Positions 21,126 to 32,800 of a stretch of DNA of 64,000 bases are shown here, piece after piece (position 1 is the stretch's first letter; the number at the start of each line of letters is the position of its first letter). The notes beneath the pieces were generated by a model. It had not been told where the DNA came from. It was given only the letters and a program-made list of their open reading frames with translations, and searched no databases. Both the position numbers and the translations under genes were made by a program. Origin of the DNA: Pleodorina starrii (Eukaryota > Chlorophyta > Chlorophyceae > Chlamydomonadales > Volvocaceae); contig BRXU01000009.1 of the NCBI GenBank assembly GCA_030267565.1, positions 223,501-287,500 of the forward strand, in the 5' to 3' direction.

Positions 21126-23893
21126 GTCATGGACTTGTTGGACACCTGCTTCAAGTGATGTTGCTGCTGGTGACGTCGTCAACATCGCAAGAGGAACTAC
21201 TTCAATGAGAGGCGTGTGTTTCCTGCTGTGTGAGAAACATACGCGTGTGAGTTGTGCTGGCGCCGCATGCCTCTCGTGAGCCGAGCGAATGAAGAGGGTT
21301 TGATGTTTGGTGGTTGCTAGCTTAGCGAGGAGAGCTGTGTTGGCGTGTGGCATGCGCTTGGCCCTTTCGATGCAGTGTGATGTCGTCGGTTGGTAACGCG
21401 GATGGGAGTGGCCAGCGAAAGCTGATGGGTTAAGTTTTTTTACGTTTTGACATCCGTTCGGTCCCATCCTTCAGTCGGCCTGCTGCTTTGGTTCTCGTGA
21501 CTGCATTTTTTGTGGGTCCGCTGCAGACGGCTTAAGGGTGGGTGTATCCGTGGTGATGTGCTGGTTCATGCACGTACGTGTGTGCACCCCTTATGCTACG
21601 GTGGTGCTGTGGGCGCGCCGGTCGCGTCCTTCGTGAGCGGCGTTGATTGAGGCGAGTGTGCTGCCCCGTGTGCGTGTTGCAGTGTGTCATGAGAATTGTA
21701 GTCTCTTTGTTTGTGTGCGGGGTTATGATGAGCTGCTCCTGGTGTGGAGCGTGCTAGGGTTACGTCATTGGCTGTACAGTTTTTGACCTTCCTATGGTCG
21801 TTCGAATGGTTGGTAAGGCCAAAGCCTTGGCGCCGCGCGCTGCGGGGGCTGAAACGGTTCGCCATGATGCCCTCTCGTCGCAGCGTCCGAGGACCGTCCA
21901 TACTGTTTTCGAGTGGTGGCTTCCGTATCATAGGTTGTTGCACCCTCAAACCATAATCACGACGGGATGGACGCTGGTGGTGCCGGTCGCGGCGTTGCAT
22001 GGATGGGGCGGCAATCGTCGCGGTGGCGGTGCCGGCTGCGATTATTCGCGATTGCGCGTGGGGCAGCGCACGGATATTGTGGCTCAGGTTGAACCAGCCG
22101 TGCTGCTGCTCTGCGTTGCGCGCCGCGCCTCGACCCCACCGTCAGCCGCGTTATCCCGTGGGACCTACAAGAGGGCTGGCCCAGCTAGCGCTTCCCACGC
22201 TGCTCGCACGGCCTAATTAGTTTCCCTGGTCCCCACCTAAACCTGCTGTCCACTGTGCCGCGTTGGTCTCGTCAGGTTTTGCCCCCTTGCTGTACGGGCC
22301 ATGGAAGGCACAAAGATCTGTGATGTGTGTGTACCTCTGGTGCTGCGGAGCGATTGTGCGCCCCGCAACTGTTTGCTGGCGGGTTGCTGAAGTAGAATTC
22401 TTTAGAGTGCGGCCTTGGCCTTCCCAGACGACTTTTTGCTGCTGTTTGCCTGCGGGCGGCGCGCTTACGTAAGCCAGTCGGTGTTGTCATCTGCGATGGA
22501 AGCATGGGCAGCTGTTGGGCGCGTTTTTGGCCCATTGTGGTGTTTCATGGTCGTGTCAGTCAGTCGGGGCCGACGCGCGCGTTTTCGCAGTGAGTTTTGC
22601 TGCGCTGCTCGTCCAGATTGTCCGAATAGAAGGCTATGCTTTCATTCGCGAAGCATACTTGTTTTGAGGAGAACGTTTCGTGAGATCGGGACTGGTGTGG
22701 TGTGTCCTTGTATGATGAACAAGCTCGCTGTCTTGTGCGGGGCTACGGTGCGCCCCGCTCTCAATGTCACTACGGTTGTTGACAGCCCGACCGGCCGCCC
22801 GTTTGCGGTTCAATACGTCTTTGTCGTATTAAATTGTCGGTGGCACGGTGGATTGGTGACTGCCCCGTTTTCCAGGTTGGGGCGGATGGTAACATGGCCT
22901 GTGGGTGTGCCGCCAACCATGTTCACGGCAACGGTGGCTACTGCTGCTGCTCATGGGTACCGTACTGTATTGCTAGATACAGCTCGGCAGGTTTGACGGA
23001 TGACGTTTCAGACTGGCCAGCCGACGGGGGTTTTGTGTTTGTCGGGCCGCCCTGTGCGGCGAGGCCGCGGCGTATTGCTGCTGCCTCTGCTCACTCTACC
23101 TGTTTTTGTAACTGCGTGGTATTTGCAAAAGCGCCCTTTCTCTGCGTCCCGTGCCGTGGGTTAGCTTTCCCCAATCCCCGTTGCTGAGATCGGTCTCTTA
23201 ACCGGGCATCGTGCACATGCAGGTTGGCGAGGGAAACGTAACCCGTCGTCGAAGGAAAGCTGTTACCCCTTCCCATGCGTCTCGCGTGGGGAACGTTTCT
23301 CACAACGACTGTGCAGAGTAACTATCCATGTGATCGGTTGTACAGCTTACAAGACCCTCGCGCAGCCGTGCGCCAGTGGCGAGGCCATCACCTACATCTA
23401 TACTAGTTCATCGAATGTGGGGAGGAAATCCGCACATATCGGCATGTCGCGGTTGCGCAACCAGTTGCTTAGGCTGGTCGTGCGGGTGTCCGCGCTGTCG
23501 GCCAGCGAGCGGCGCGCAGTTGTAACGTGCATCGCGACGCGTGGAAAGGCTCATGCATCTAGATTTCACGCGGTTGCGATATCGCATGAATGTAGCGCTT
23601 CTCGATTACGGAACTTCTCCTCCTTTCGCGTCGAGCAGCAGACAACTAGCTTGCAGCAGGCGACTTGGACGGGATGTCCAGAGCCGTTAAAGCAACCATG
23701 CATAAAAGAATATAATGGTTTCTCATGGCAGGACGAATACAGGTTGGTTCCGGTCCGTGCAAGCCTGGCATGGACAATACGTTCATCCACAGACATCGCG
23801 TGCTCAAGACGTCACCCGCTGTATCTAGTTTTACTTGACTTGACCGCAGCGTCTGCCTAATTTTGTACATGTCCGCAACCGCATCGCAGCTGG
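21126..23893. other. Intergenic, no supported gene
   Basis: About 2.8 kb of lower-GC, G/T-rich sequence on the plus strand. Frames up to 193 codons exist (22415-22996, plus) but show no motif, have unusual Cys/Phe/Val-rich composition and cannot be linked to other exons. A TAA lies in frame just upstream of the peptidase start codon at 23894. Confidence 0.5.
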
Positions 23894-26800
23894 ATGGACC
23901 CATCGCCATCGTCGCCGGGCTCCGCTGCCAGCCCCAGCGGGAGCCGCGCTGCAGCCGACCCCGCCCGCCGCGCGGAGCTGCTTCAGCGCCATCTGCGGCT
24001 GGAGGAGCAGCACACTCGCCGGGCCCTGGCGGCTGCGGGCGTGCATGCGGTGAAGCAGCGGCTGCTGGGGGAGCTGCGGGACAAGTACCTGGGGCAGCAG
24101 CAGCAGGTGGGTGGTTTTTGTACCCGTGTTGGGCGCTGGTTGTCGAACCGGAAAGGGAAGGGAACTGTTGGGGGAAGCTTCAACCCGGGGTGCAGCGATG
24201 GACGCTAGGTGGTGTCGCGAGGAGGAGAGGGCGACGGCTTTGCCCCCTGGGCCGTCCTGCCCCCTCTCCATGTTCCGCCGGGCGGACAACACCGCCCGGG
24301 CCCCCCCTGGGCGCCCCTGCCTTCCCCTTGGCGGCCCTGTCCGCAGACCAGCATTAGCAACAATAATCACAATACGCACAACAGCATGTTTCCATGTTCT
24401 CGCCTCCCCCCTAGGACCCGCCGCCCGAACGCCTGGGGCCCTACTTCTACTCGGTGGTCAGCGGACCGGACGGTGGGCTCCTGGCCTACACACGCACACC
24501 CGCGCCCGAGCCGTACGCCGCCACCGCCGCTGTGGGCGAGGCGCAGGGACACTCTCGCTCAGCCGGCGGGGGAGGCAGCGGCGAGGCGGGCCACGGCCGC
24601 GGCCGCGGCGGGCAGCAGCAGCGGCAATCGGCGACGAGGCCGCGGGGTTTGCCGGGGGTGGAGGTGGAGGCGGAGGTGCTGCTCAGTCGGGAGACGGTGG
24701 CTCGGGACGCGCGGGTGGCTTCGCGAATGACCGGTCTGCGGCTGGGTGAGATCCACTGGGCTGGGTCATTGTAGCTCCAGGGGGGGTTGGGGGCTGGGAG
24801 GGGTGGGGGCTGGGGCGCAGGGCGGGCGGGGGGGGGCCTGTGGGGCCAAGGGCTGCGGAGAGGCTCTGCCCGGTAGAGGGGCGCGGAGACACCGGGGAAG
24901 CGTCTGGAGGGTTTGTCCGGACGACGCACGACGAGTCATGCGGCCGGAGGTTGCTTCACGCCGGTACAGCGCGGGTACAGCACACGGCAAAGCAAAGCGA
25001 CCCCGGCCCCGACCCCGGCCCCGGCCCTTCCCTTTGCCTCCCCCCGTCAGGCGACTCGGTCGGTGCTCTCAAGCTGTGCCCCCGCCACCGCCTGCTGGCC
25101 TACTCGCTGCACGCACTGGACAGGCAGGACGTGTATTGCGTGCTGGTGCGGGACACGGCCACGGGTGGGTGGATGGGCGCTTGGTTGGAGAGTGGATGGG
25201 CGCTTGGTTGGAGGGTGGATGGGCATGCGCCCGGGGAAAGAGTGGGAAAAGCCGAGAGGGGAGCCTCCAGGTCCCCGCCCCCATTTCCCTTTTGGCGTCT
25301 ACTCGCTGTCCGTCCGTCTGCCAGATCTGCTCCTTTCGCCCGACCTAACCTGACCTCACCCGACCTGACCTGACCTCACCCGACCAGTGACAAGCTCACC
25401 GGGAGCCTACCCGGCCCTGCCTCTCAGCCGCACGCAGCTCTCCAACCCAGTTCCTCCCAACCACCTGCCCCTCCCGCCCGCGCGCCCCCCGCATCCTCAT
25501 GCCCCGTCCAGTACGCCGCGTGACGTCCGCTTTTGACCTACTCCCATTTCCCCACTCGGGTCCCCACCCCACCCCACCCCACCCCACCCCACCCCACCCC
25601 ACCCCACCCCACCCCACCCCACCCCACCCCACCCCACCCCACCCCACCCCACCCCACCCCACCCCACCCCACCCCACCCCACCCCACGCCACCCCACCCC
25701 ACCCCACCCCACCCCACCCCACCCCACCCCACCCCACCCCACCCCACCCCACCCCACCCAGGCAAGCTGCTGCTCCCCGGCGGTGTGGTGGGCGGTGTGG
25801 CGGGGCCGGGCGGTTTGGAGCTGGCGGCGGACGGCAGGTCGCTGCTGGTGCTCTCAGCGGACGCGGGGGGCCGGCCGGCACGGGTGCGTGTAGGTGTGTC
25901 CGTTAAGGGGGGGAGGAGATGCGCGGGAGGATGGGCCGGGGCCGTGAACGGTAAATAAATATTGGCGGTGGGAATCGAAGTCTTTCGGTCTACGTGTAAT
26001 AAAGGGGTAACCCGGGGCAGGGTGGGCGGGCGGTGCGAGAGCCGCGAGGTGGTGGTGGGGGGGTGGTGACACTGAGCTGAGTGGGCACCTTCGGGTGGGG
26101 AATGGGGGATGGAAGGAAACCGGGTCGCGCCCCAGACACAACGGCGCTCCCACCAGCCCACCAGACGCATCCATCTTACCCGCGGTGTGTCATCTCCACC
26201 GGGCGGTCCCTCTTTCCCCGCCTCTCCCCCTGCCGCTGCCACTGCCGCCGCTTGCGCTGCCCCTGACCCCCACTTCCCTCCCCTCCCCACCCACCCCCCG
26301 CCCCCTCAGGTGCTGCTCCACGACCTGCTGTGCGCCTCGCCCCCCCGGCTGCTGCTGGCGGAGAACGACCCGCGGTTCTTTCTGGCCCTGGGTCGCACCA
26401 AGGACTGGGAGCTACTGCTCATCAGCAGCAACTCGAAGACCAGCTCCGAGGTAACCTGTGGGGGGCGGAGGGCGGAGGTGGGGGAGGGGGAGGGGGGGGG
26501 TGCGCGGCCTGACGGGTGTGACGGGGGTTGAGGGGCGGGGTCCTCACTTCACGTCTGGACCAGACCGGGGCCGGACAGGGGGGGGCCGAGGATCCCCCCC
26601 GGGGCTTAGCCACAACGTCCCGAGGGGAACGAACTGGGGGCCCGGAGGAGGGGAGTGATGGGTTGAAAGGGTTGCGGGGATCGCTGCTGAGAGTAATCGT
26701 GCAATGCAGTGCCCTGCGCCGCGACAGCTCCAGCGCCGCCTCCATCCCCGGATGCCGACCCGACCCGACCCCAAACACCCCCTGACCCCCACCTCACCTC

Positions 26801-29800
26801 CACCTCCCCTACCCCCCCCCCCCAGGTCCATGTGCTAGATGCCGCCGACCCCACCTCCCACCCCCCTCGCCTCGTCCAGCCCCGCACCCCGGGCCTCGAG
26901 TACTTCGTTGAGCACCACAAACCCCAACGAACCACCCGCCCACTGCACCAGCAACAGCCGCAGCCGCCGCCGGGGGAAACCGCCGCTGCTGGTGCTGTTG
27001 CCAGTGCTGGTGGCGGTGTCGGTGCCTCAGAGGGTGGGGGTGGTGGGCAGCTGATCATTCTGACCAATGCCGACCTGCGGGACCTGCGAGCCAGCGGGGG
27101 CGGCGGTTGCGGTGTCAGCGGCGGCGGAGACGGCGCCATCGGCGACGGCGGCGGCGCCGGGAGCCTCGGCGGCGGCCGCTGTGGCGTTGTTGACTCCGGT
27201 GGTGGTGGTGATCTGCATGTGGTGGTGGCTCCGCTGTCCAGTCCCGGTGTGGAGCACTGGCGGCCGCTGCTGAGGGAGAGACCGGGGGTGGTGGTGACGG
27301 ATATGGACATGTTTAGGTGGGCGAGGGGCGGGGAAGGCGGGGTGGCGGGAGGGCGGCGGCGGGGGCGGGGGGCCGGGGCTTGAAGTCAAGGGTGGAAAGG
27401 GAAGGGCGCCGGCAATCGCCTGGGCCCCTGGGAGCGGGTCTGGGCGACGGAGAGGGGGCTGGGCGGTGCCCCGCCCGTTGGGGTGGGGCCCTATATCGGG
27501 GCCCTATGGGCTGCCCGGGATCAGTCAGATGCGGCGCGCAGATGGGTGGGATACGCGGGGGTGATACGCTTCTTACCCCCCGGCCCCCGGTCTGTGTCTT
27601 TCATCGCGCCTCCGATCGGCTCCGCCCCGCCCCTTTCCCTCTCTCCATGTCCCCTGGCTCCTTACCCGCAGCGATTGTGTCGTACTGTACGAGCGGCGGC
27701 AGGGGCTTCCCGCCGTCAGCGTGCTGCCGCTGACCGGACTGGTGCCCGCGGGGGGACGCCGCGGCGCTGACGGAAGCGCATCCGCCGCCAGCAGCGACGA
27801 GGCGGCCGCTCTACCGGTGCCGGTGCAGGTCAGTACGTGCCCGGCGCCCCGCCTCCGCGCCCCCTCCCGTTCCCACACCCTCAACTCCCAAACCCTCAAC
27901 CCCAACCTCCAATGGACCCCGGATCTCACTCACACAGATGCGCCATCAGCCCCCTTCGCTACGAACAGTGAAAGTACCATTTCAAGGATAGACGCATTCC
28001 AGCCCGTTCAATCACAACCCACCAACTGACTGGAATGCTTCATATACCCCAACCCCCTCCCACCCCCCGATCCCCCTCGTCGATCAGCCTGTCAGTCAGA
28101 TTGCCTCTTTTGACTGCTCCCTTATTCCACCCGCCCAACACCCCCCCCCTCCAGGTGCCCCTGCCTCCCTGGGCCCTACACGTGGCCCCGGGCGCCAACG
28201 CCGACCCGACCTCCCCCGCCCTGCGCCTCACGCTCTCCAGCCCGCTGCACCCGCCTGCCGTACTGGACTACCACCTGACATCCGGCCGTATGCAGCTGCT
28301 GACCCGGGAGCAGCCGCCGCCCGCAGCCGCCAGCCTGCTGGCCAGCTGCTCACTGATGCACCTGAGACTGGCAGTGCACTCGGCGGCGGCGGCGGCGGCC
28401 GACGGCGGGGCCCAGGACGGCGTTGGCGGGGGCGGTGGAGCTGATGTGGCGCATGTGCCGGTGACGTTGGTGCTGCCGCCCGGGGCGACGTTCCCGCCGG
28501 CGGCATGGAGCGGCGGCGGCGGGGGCGGCGTGGGGGCGGCCGGCGGCGGCGGCGGCGGGGCCGGGGCGGTGGGAGGTGGTGATGCGCTGCTGGGCCTGGG
28601 CGGTAACCAGCCCGGGTGGGTCCCTCGATTCGGCGGTACCGGCCCGCCAGCCTTCACCTGGCGACGAATCTCAGGTCCGGAAGGCGGCAGCGGCGGCGGC
28701 AGCGGCAGCGGCGGTTCCTCCGGTTTCGGAGCTGCGACCCTCCCGGGTGTTTGCGAGGGAGGGGAGAGCTCCGTTGCTGCATCATCTGGCCCCGGAGGCG
28801 GCAGCGGCGGCGGCGGCGGCCCGCGGCCACTGCTGCTGTCGGTGTACGGTGCGTACGGCATGCCTTTGGAGCTGCAGTACGATCCGTCGCTGCTGTGCCT
28901 GCTGGCTCGCGGCTGGGCGGTCGCCAAGGTTCACATGCGGGGAGGTGAGGTGGAGGGCGGAGGGCGGAGGGCGGAGGGCGGAGGGCGGAGGGCGGAGGGC
29001 GGAGGGCGGAGGGCGGAGGGCGGAGGGCGGAGGGCGGAGGGCGGAGGGCGGAGGGCGGAGGGCGGAGGGCGGAGGGCAGAGGGCGGAGGGCGGAGGGCGG
29101 AGGGCGGAGGGCGGAGGGCGGAGGGTGGAGGGCGACTCCCCGCGTGTGTGTGTGTGTGTGTCTGTCGGCGTGTGTCTCTGCGGTCCGTCGGTCTCCCCGC
29201 CTCCCCGCCTGCCACCCGCCCACTGCCCCGCTTGCTTGGCTTGCAGGCGGGGAGCTGGGCCGCGGCTGGCACATCGCCGGCTGCCGCCACCGCAAGCGCG
29301 CCGCCGTGGACGACTGCCTGGCGGCCCTGCGCCTCTTCCTGGCAGCCGGACCACACCCGGGGCCCACAAAGCCCCTGCCCCAGCCCCAGCCCCTGTCAGA
29401 GACATCAACCGCAGCGTCACCCTCAGCCGCGTCCCCACCCCCCTTGTCCACATCTCCGGGTGATGGAGGCCGAGTGGGCACGACAACGGCAGCGGAAGCG
29501 GCTGTGGCCGCGGCTTCAGCGCCGGTGGCCGCGGCGGCGGTGGCGGCGGGCTGTTCGTCTCCGCTGACGGCGCCCGGCCTGGTGGCGGGACACGCCATCA
29601 GCGCGGGTGGGTGCGGTACTGGGCGTGTGGCGCGTCGAGCGGTGGCGGTCATAGTGAAGGGGAGAGCGGTTGGGCGCCTGTCTCTCGTCCCTCGTCGCAT
29701 GTCGCATGTCGCATGTGTCATGAGCCTCATGGTACCAATCTCGGCGCCTGGGCCCAGCCTCGGCCCATGGGACCAGCCTCGACCCATGGGCCCAGCCTCG

Positions 29801-32800
29801 ACCCATGGGCCCAGCCTAGACCCATGGGCCCAGCCTAGACCCATGGGCCCAGCCTCGACCCATGGGCCCAGCCTCGACCCATGGGCCCAGCCTCGACCCA
29901 TGGGCCCAGCCTCGACCCATGGGCCCAGCCTCGGCCCATGGGCCCAGCCTCGGCCAATGGGCTCAGCCTCGGCCCATGGGCCCAGCCTCGGCCCATGGGC
30001 CCATCCTCGACCCATGGGCCCAGCCTCGACCCATGGGCCCAGCCTCGACCCATGGGCCCAGCCTCGGCCCATGGGCCCAGCCTCGACCCATGGGCCCAGC
30101 CTCGACCCATGGGCCCAGCCTCGGCCCATGGGCCCAGCCTCGACCCATGGGCCCAGCCTCGACCCATGGGCCCAGCCTCGACCCATGGGCCCAGCCTCGA
30201 CCCATGGGCCCAGCCTCGACCCATGGGCCCAGCCTCGACCCATGGGCCCAGCCTCGGCCCATGGGCCCAGCCTCGACCCATGGGCCCAGCCTCGACCCAT
30301 GGGCCCAGCCTCGACCCATGGGCCCAGCCTCGACGCAAGTGCCCAGCCTCGGCCCATGGGCCCAGCCTCGGCCCATGGGCCCAGCCTCTGCCCATGGGCC
30401 CAGCCTCGACCCATGGGCCCAGCCTCGGCCCATGGGCCCAGCCTCGACCCATAGGCCCAGCCTCGGCCATGGGCCCAGCCTCGACCCATGGGCCCAACCT
30501 CGGCCCATTGGCCCAGCCTCGACCCATGGGCCCAGCCTCGACCTATGGGCCCAGCCTCGACCCATAGGCCCAGCCTCGACCCATAGGCCCAGCCTCGACC
30601 CATAGGCCCAGCCTCGATCCATGGGCCCAGCCTCGGCCCATGGGCCCTGCCTCGACCCATGGGCCCAGCCTCGACCCATGGGCCCAGCCTCGGCCGAGAC
30701 TGGGCCCATGGGCCGAGAGGCTGGGCCCATGGGCCCAGCCTCGGCCCATGGGCCCAGTCTCGGCCCATGGGCCCAGCCTCGGCCCATGGGCCCAGCCTCG
30801 GCCCATGGGCCCAGCCTCGGCCCATGGGCCCAGCCTCGACCCATGGGCCCAGCCTCGACCCATGGGCCCAACCTCGGCCCATGGGCCCAACCTCGGCCCA
30901 TGGGCCCAGCCTCGGCCCATGGGCCCAGCCTCGGCCCATGGGCCCAGCCTCGACCCATGGGCCCAGCCTCGACCCATGGGCCCAGCCTCGACCCATGGGC
31001 CCAGCCTCGACCCATGGGCCCAGCCTCGACCCATGGGCCCAGCCTCGACCCATGGGCCCAGCCTCGACCCATGGGCCCAGCCTCGACCCATGGACCCAGC
31101 CTCGACCCATGGGCCCAGCCTCGACCCATGGGCCCAGCCTCGACCCATGGGCCCAGCCTCGACCCATGGGCCCAGCCTCGACCCATGGGCCCAGCCTCGG
31201 CCCATGGGCCCAGCCTCGGCCCATGGGCCCAGCCTCGGCCCATGGGCCCAGTCGCGACCCATGGGCCCAGCCGCGACCCATGGGCCCAGCCTCGGCCCAT
31301 GGGCCCAGCCTCGGCCCATGGGCCCAGCCTCGGCCCATGGGCCCAGCCTCGGCCCATGGGCCCAGCCTCGGCCGTCGGCCCATGGGCCCAGCCTCGGCCC
31401 ATGGGCCCAGCCTCGGCCCATGGGCCCAGCCTCGGCCCATGGGCCCAGCCTCGGCCCATGGGCCCAGCCTCGACCCATGGGCCCAGCCTCGACCCATGGG
31501 CCCAGCCTCGACCCATGGGCCCAACCTCGACGCAAGTGCCCAGCCTCGGCCCATGGGCCCAGCCTCGGCCCATGGGCCCAGCCTCGACCCATGGGCCCAG
31601 CCTCGGCCCATGGGCCCAGCCTCGGCCCATGGGCCCAGCCTCGACCCATGGGCCCAGCCTCGACCCATGGGCCCAACCTCGGCCCATGGGCCCAGCCTCG
31701 GCCCATGGGCCCAGCCTCGGCCCATGGGCCCAGCCTCGGCCCATGGGCCCAGCCTCGACCCATGGGCCCAGCCTCGACCCATGGGCCCAGCCTCGGCCCA
31801 TGGGCCCAGCCTCGGCCCATGGGCCCAGCCTCGACCCATGGGCCCAGCCTCGGCCCATGGGCCCAGCCTCGGCCCATGGGCCCAGCCTCGACCCATGGGC
31901 CCAGCCTCGACCCATGGGCCCAACCTCGGCCCATGGGCCCAGCCTCGGCCCATGGGCCCAGCCTCGGCCCATGGGCCCAGCCTCGACCCATGGGCCCAGC
32001 CTCGGCCCATGGGCCCAGCCTCGGCCGTCGGCCCATGGGCCCAGCCTCGGCCCATGGGCCCAGCCTCGGCCCATGGGCCCAGCCTCGGCCCATGGGCCCA
32101 GCCTCGACCCATGGGCCCAGCCTCGACCCATGGGCCCAGCCTCGACCCATGGGCCCAGCCTCGGCCCATGGGCCCAGCCTCGACCCATGGGCCCAGCCTC
32201 GACCCATGGGCCCAGCCTCGACCCATGGGCCCAGCCTCGACCCATGGGCCCAGCCTCGACCCATGGGCCCAGCCGCGACCCATGGGCCCAGCCTCGACCC
32301 ATGGGCCCAGCCTCGATCCATGGGCCCAGCCTCGGCCCATGGGCCCAGCCTCGGCCCATGGGCCCAGCCTCGACCCATGGGCCCAGCCTCGGCCCATGGG
32401 CCCAGCCTCGACCCATGGGCCCAGCCTCGGCCCATGGGCCCAGCCTCGACCCATGGGCCCAGCCTCGACCCATGGGCCCAGCCTCGGCCCATGGGCCCAG
32501 CCTCGGCCCATGGGCCCAGCCTCGACCCATGGGCCCAGCCTCGACACATGGGCCCAGCCTCGGCACATGGGCCCAGCCTCGACCCATGGGCTTCATGGGC
32601 CCCATTAGCCTCATGGCCTTATGGGCCTCATGTGGCATGTCGCATGTCGCCTGGCAACCCAGTCATGGACGAACGACTTGCGCGGACTGGAGGTCTTGGG
32701 GGTCTGCTCCAGCATATTTGGTGCGAATAGGTGACCCTACATTTGCACATGCACATGCACATGCTGGGCCGCAACCCAGTTGCTTGATTGACTTATTGAC

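Noticed and set aside
22415..22996. 193-codon plus-strand frame
   Set aside because: Composition unlike the coding regions here (Cys/Phe/Val-rich), no motif and no supporting splice sites.
25497..26290. Pro/Thr/His- and Gly/Val/Trp-repeat proteins over the (CCCCA)n tract
   Set aside because: Translations of the pentanucleotide repeat. The repeat ends exactly at a splice acceptor of the peptidase gene.
29741..32590. CRISPR-like array
   Set aside because: The units are directly adjacent with no unique spacers, and the sequence is eukaryotic nuclear DNA. It is a minisatellite or satellite.
28654..32638. Very long open frames (up to about 1300 codons) on both strands over the 19-bp array
   Set aside because: They arise because a 19-bp stop-free unit is open in nearly every frame. 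They show a 19-residue period in all registers and lie in an intron of the peptidase gene.
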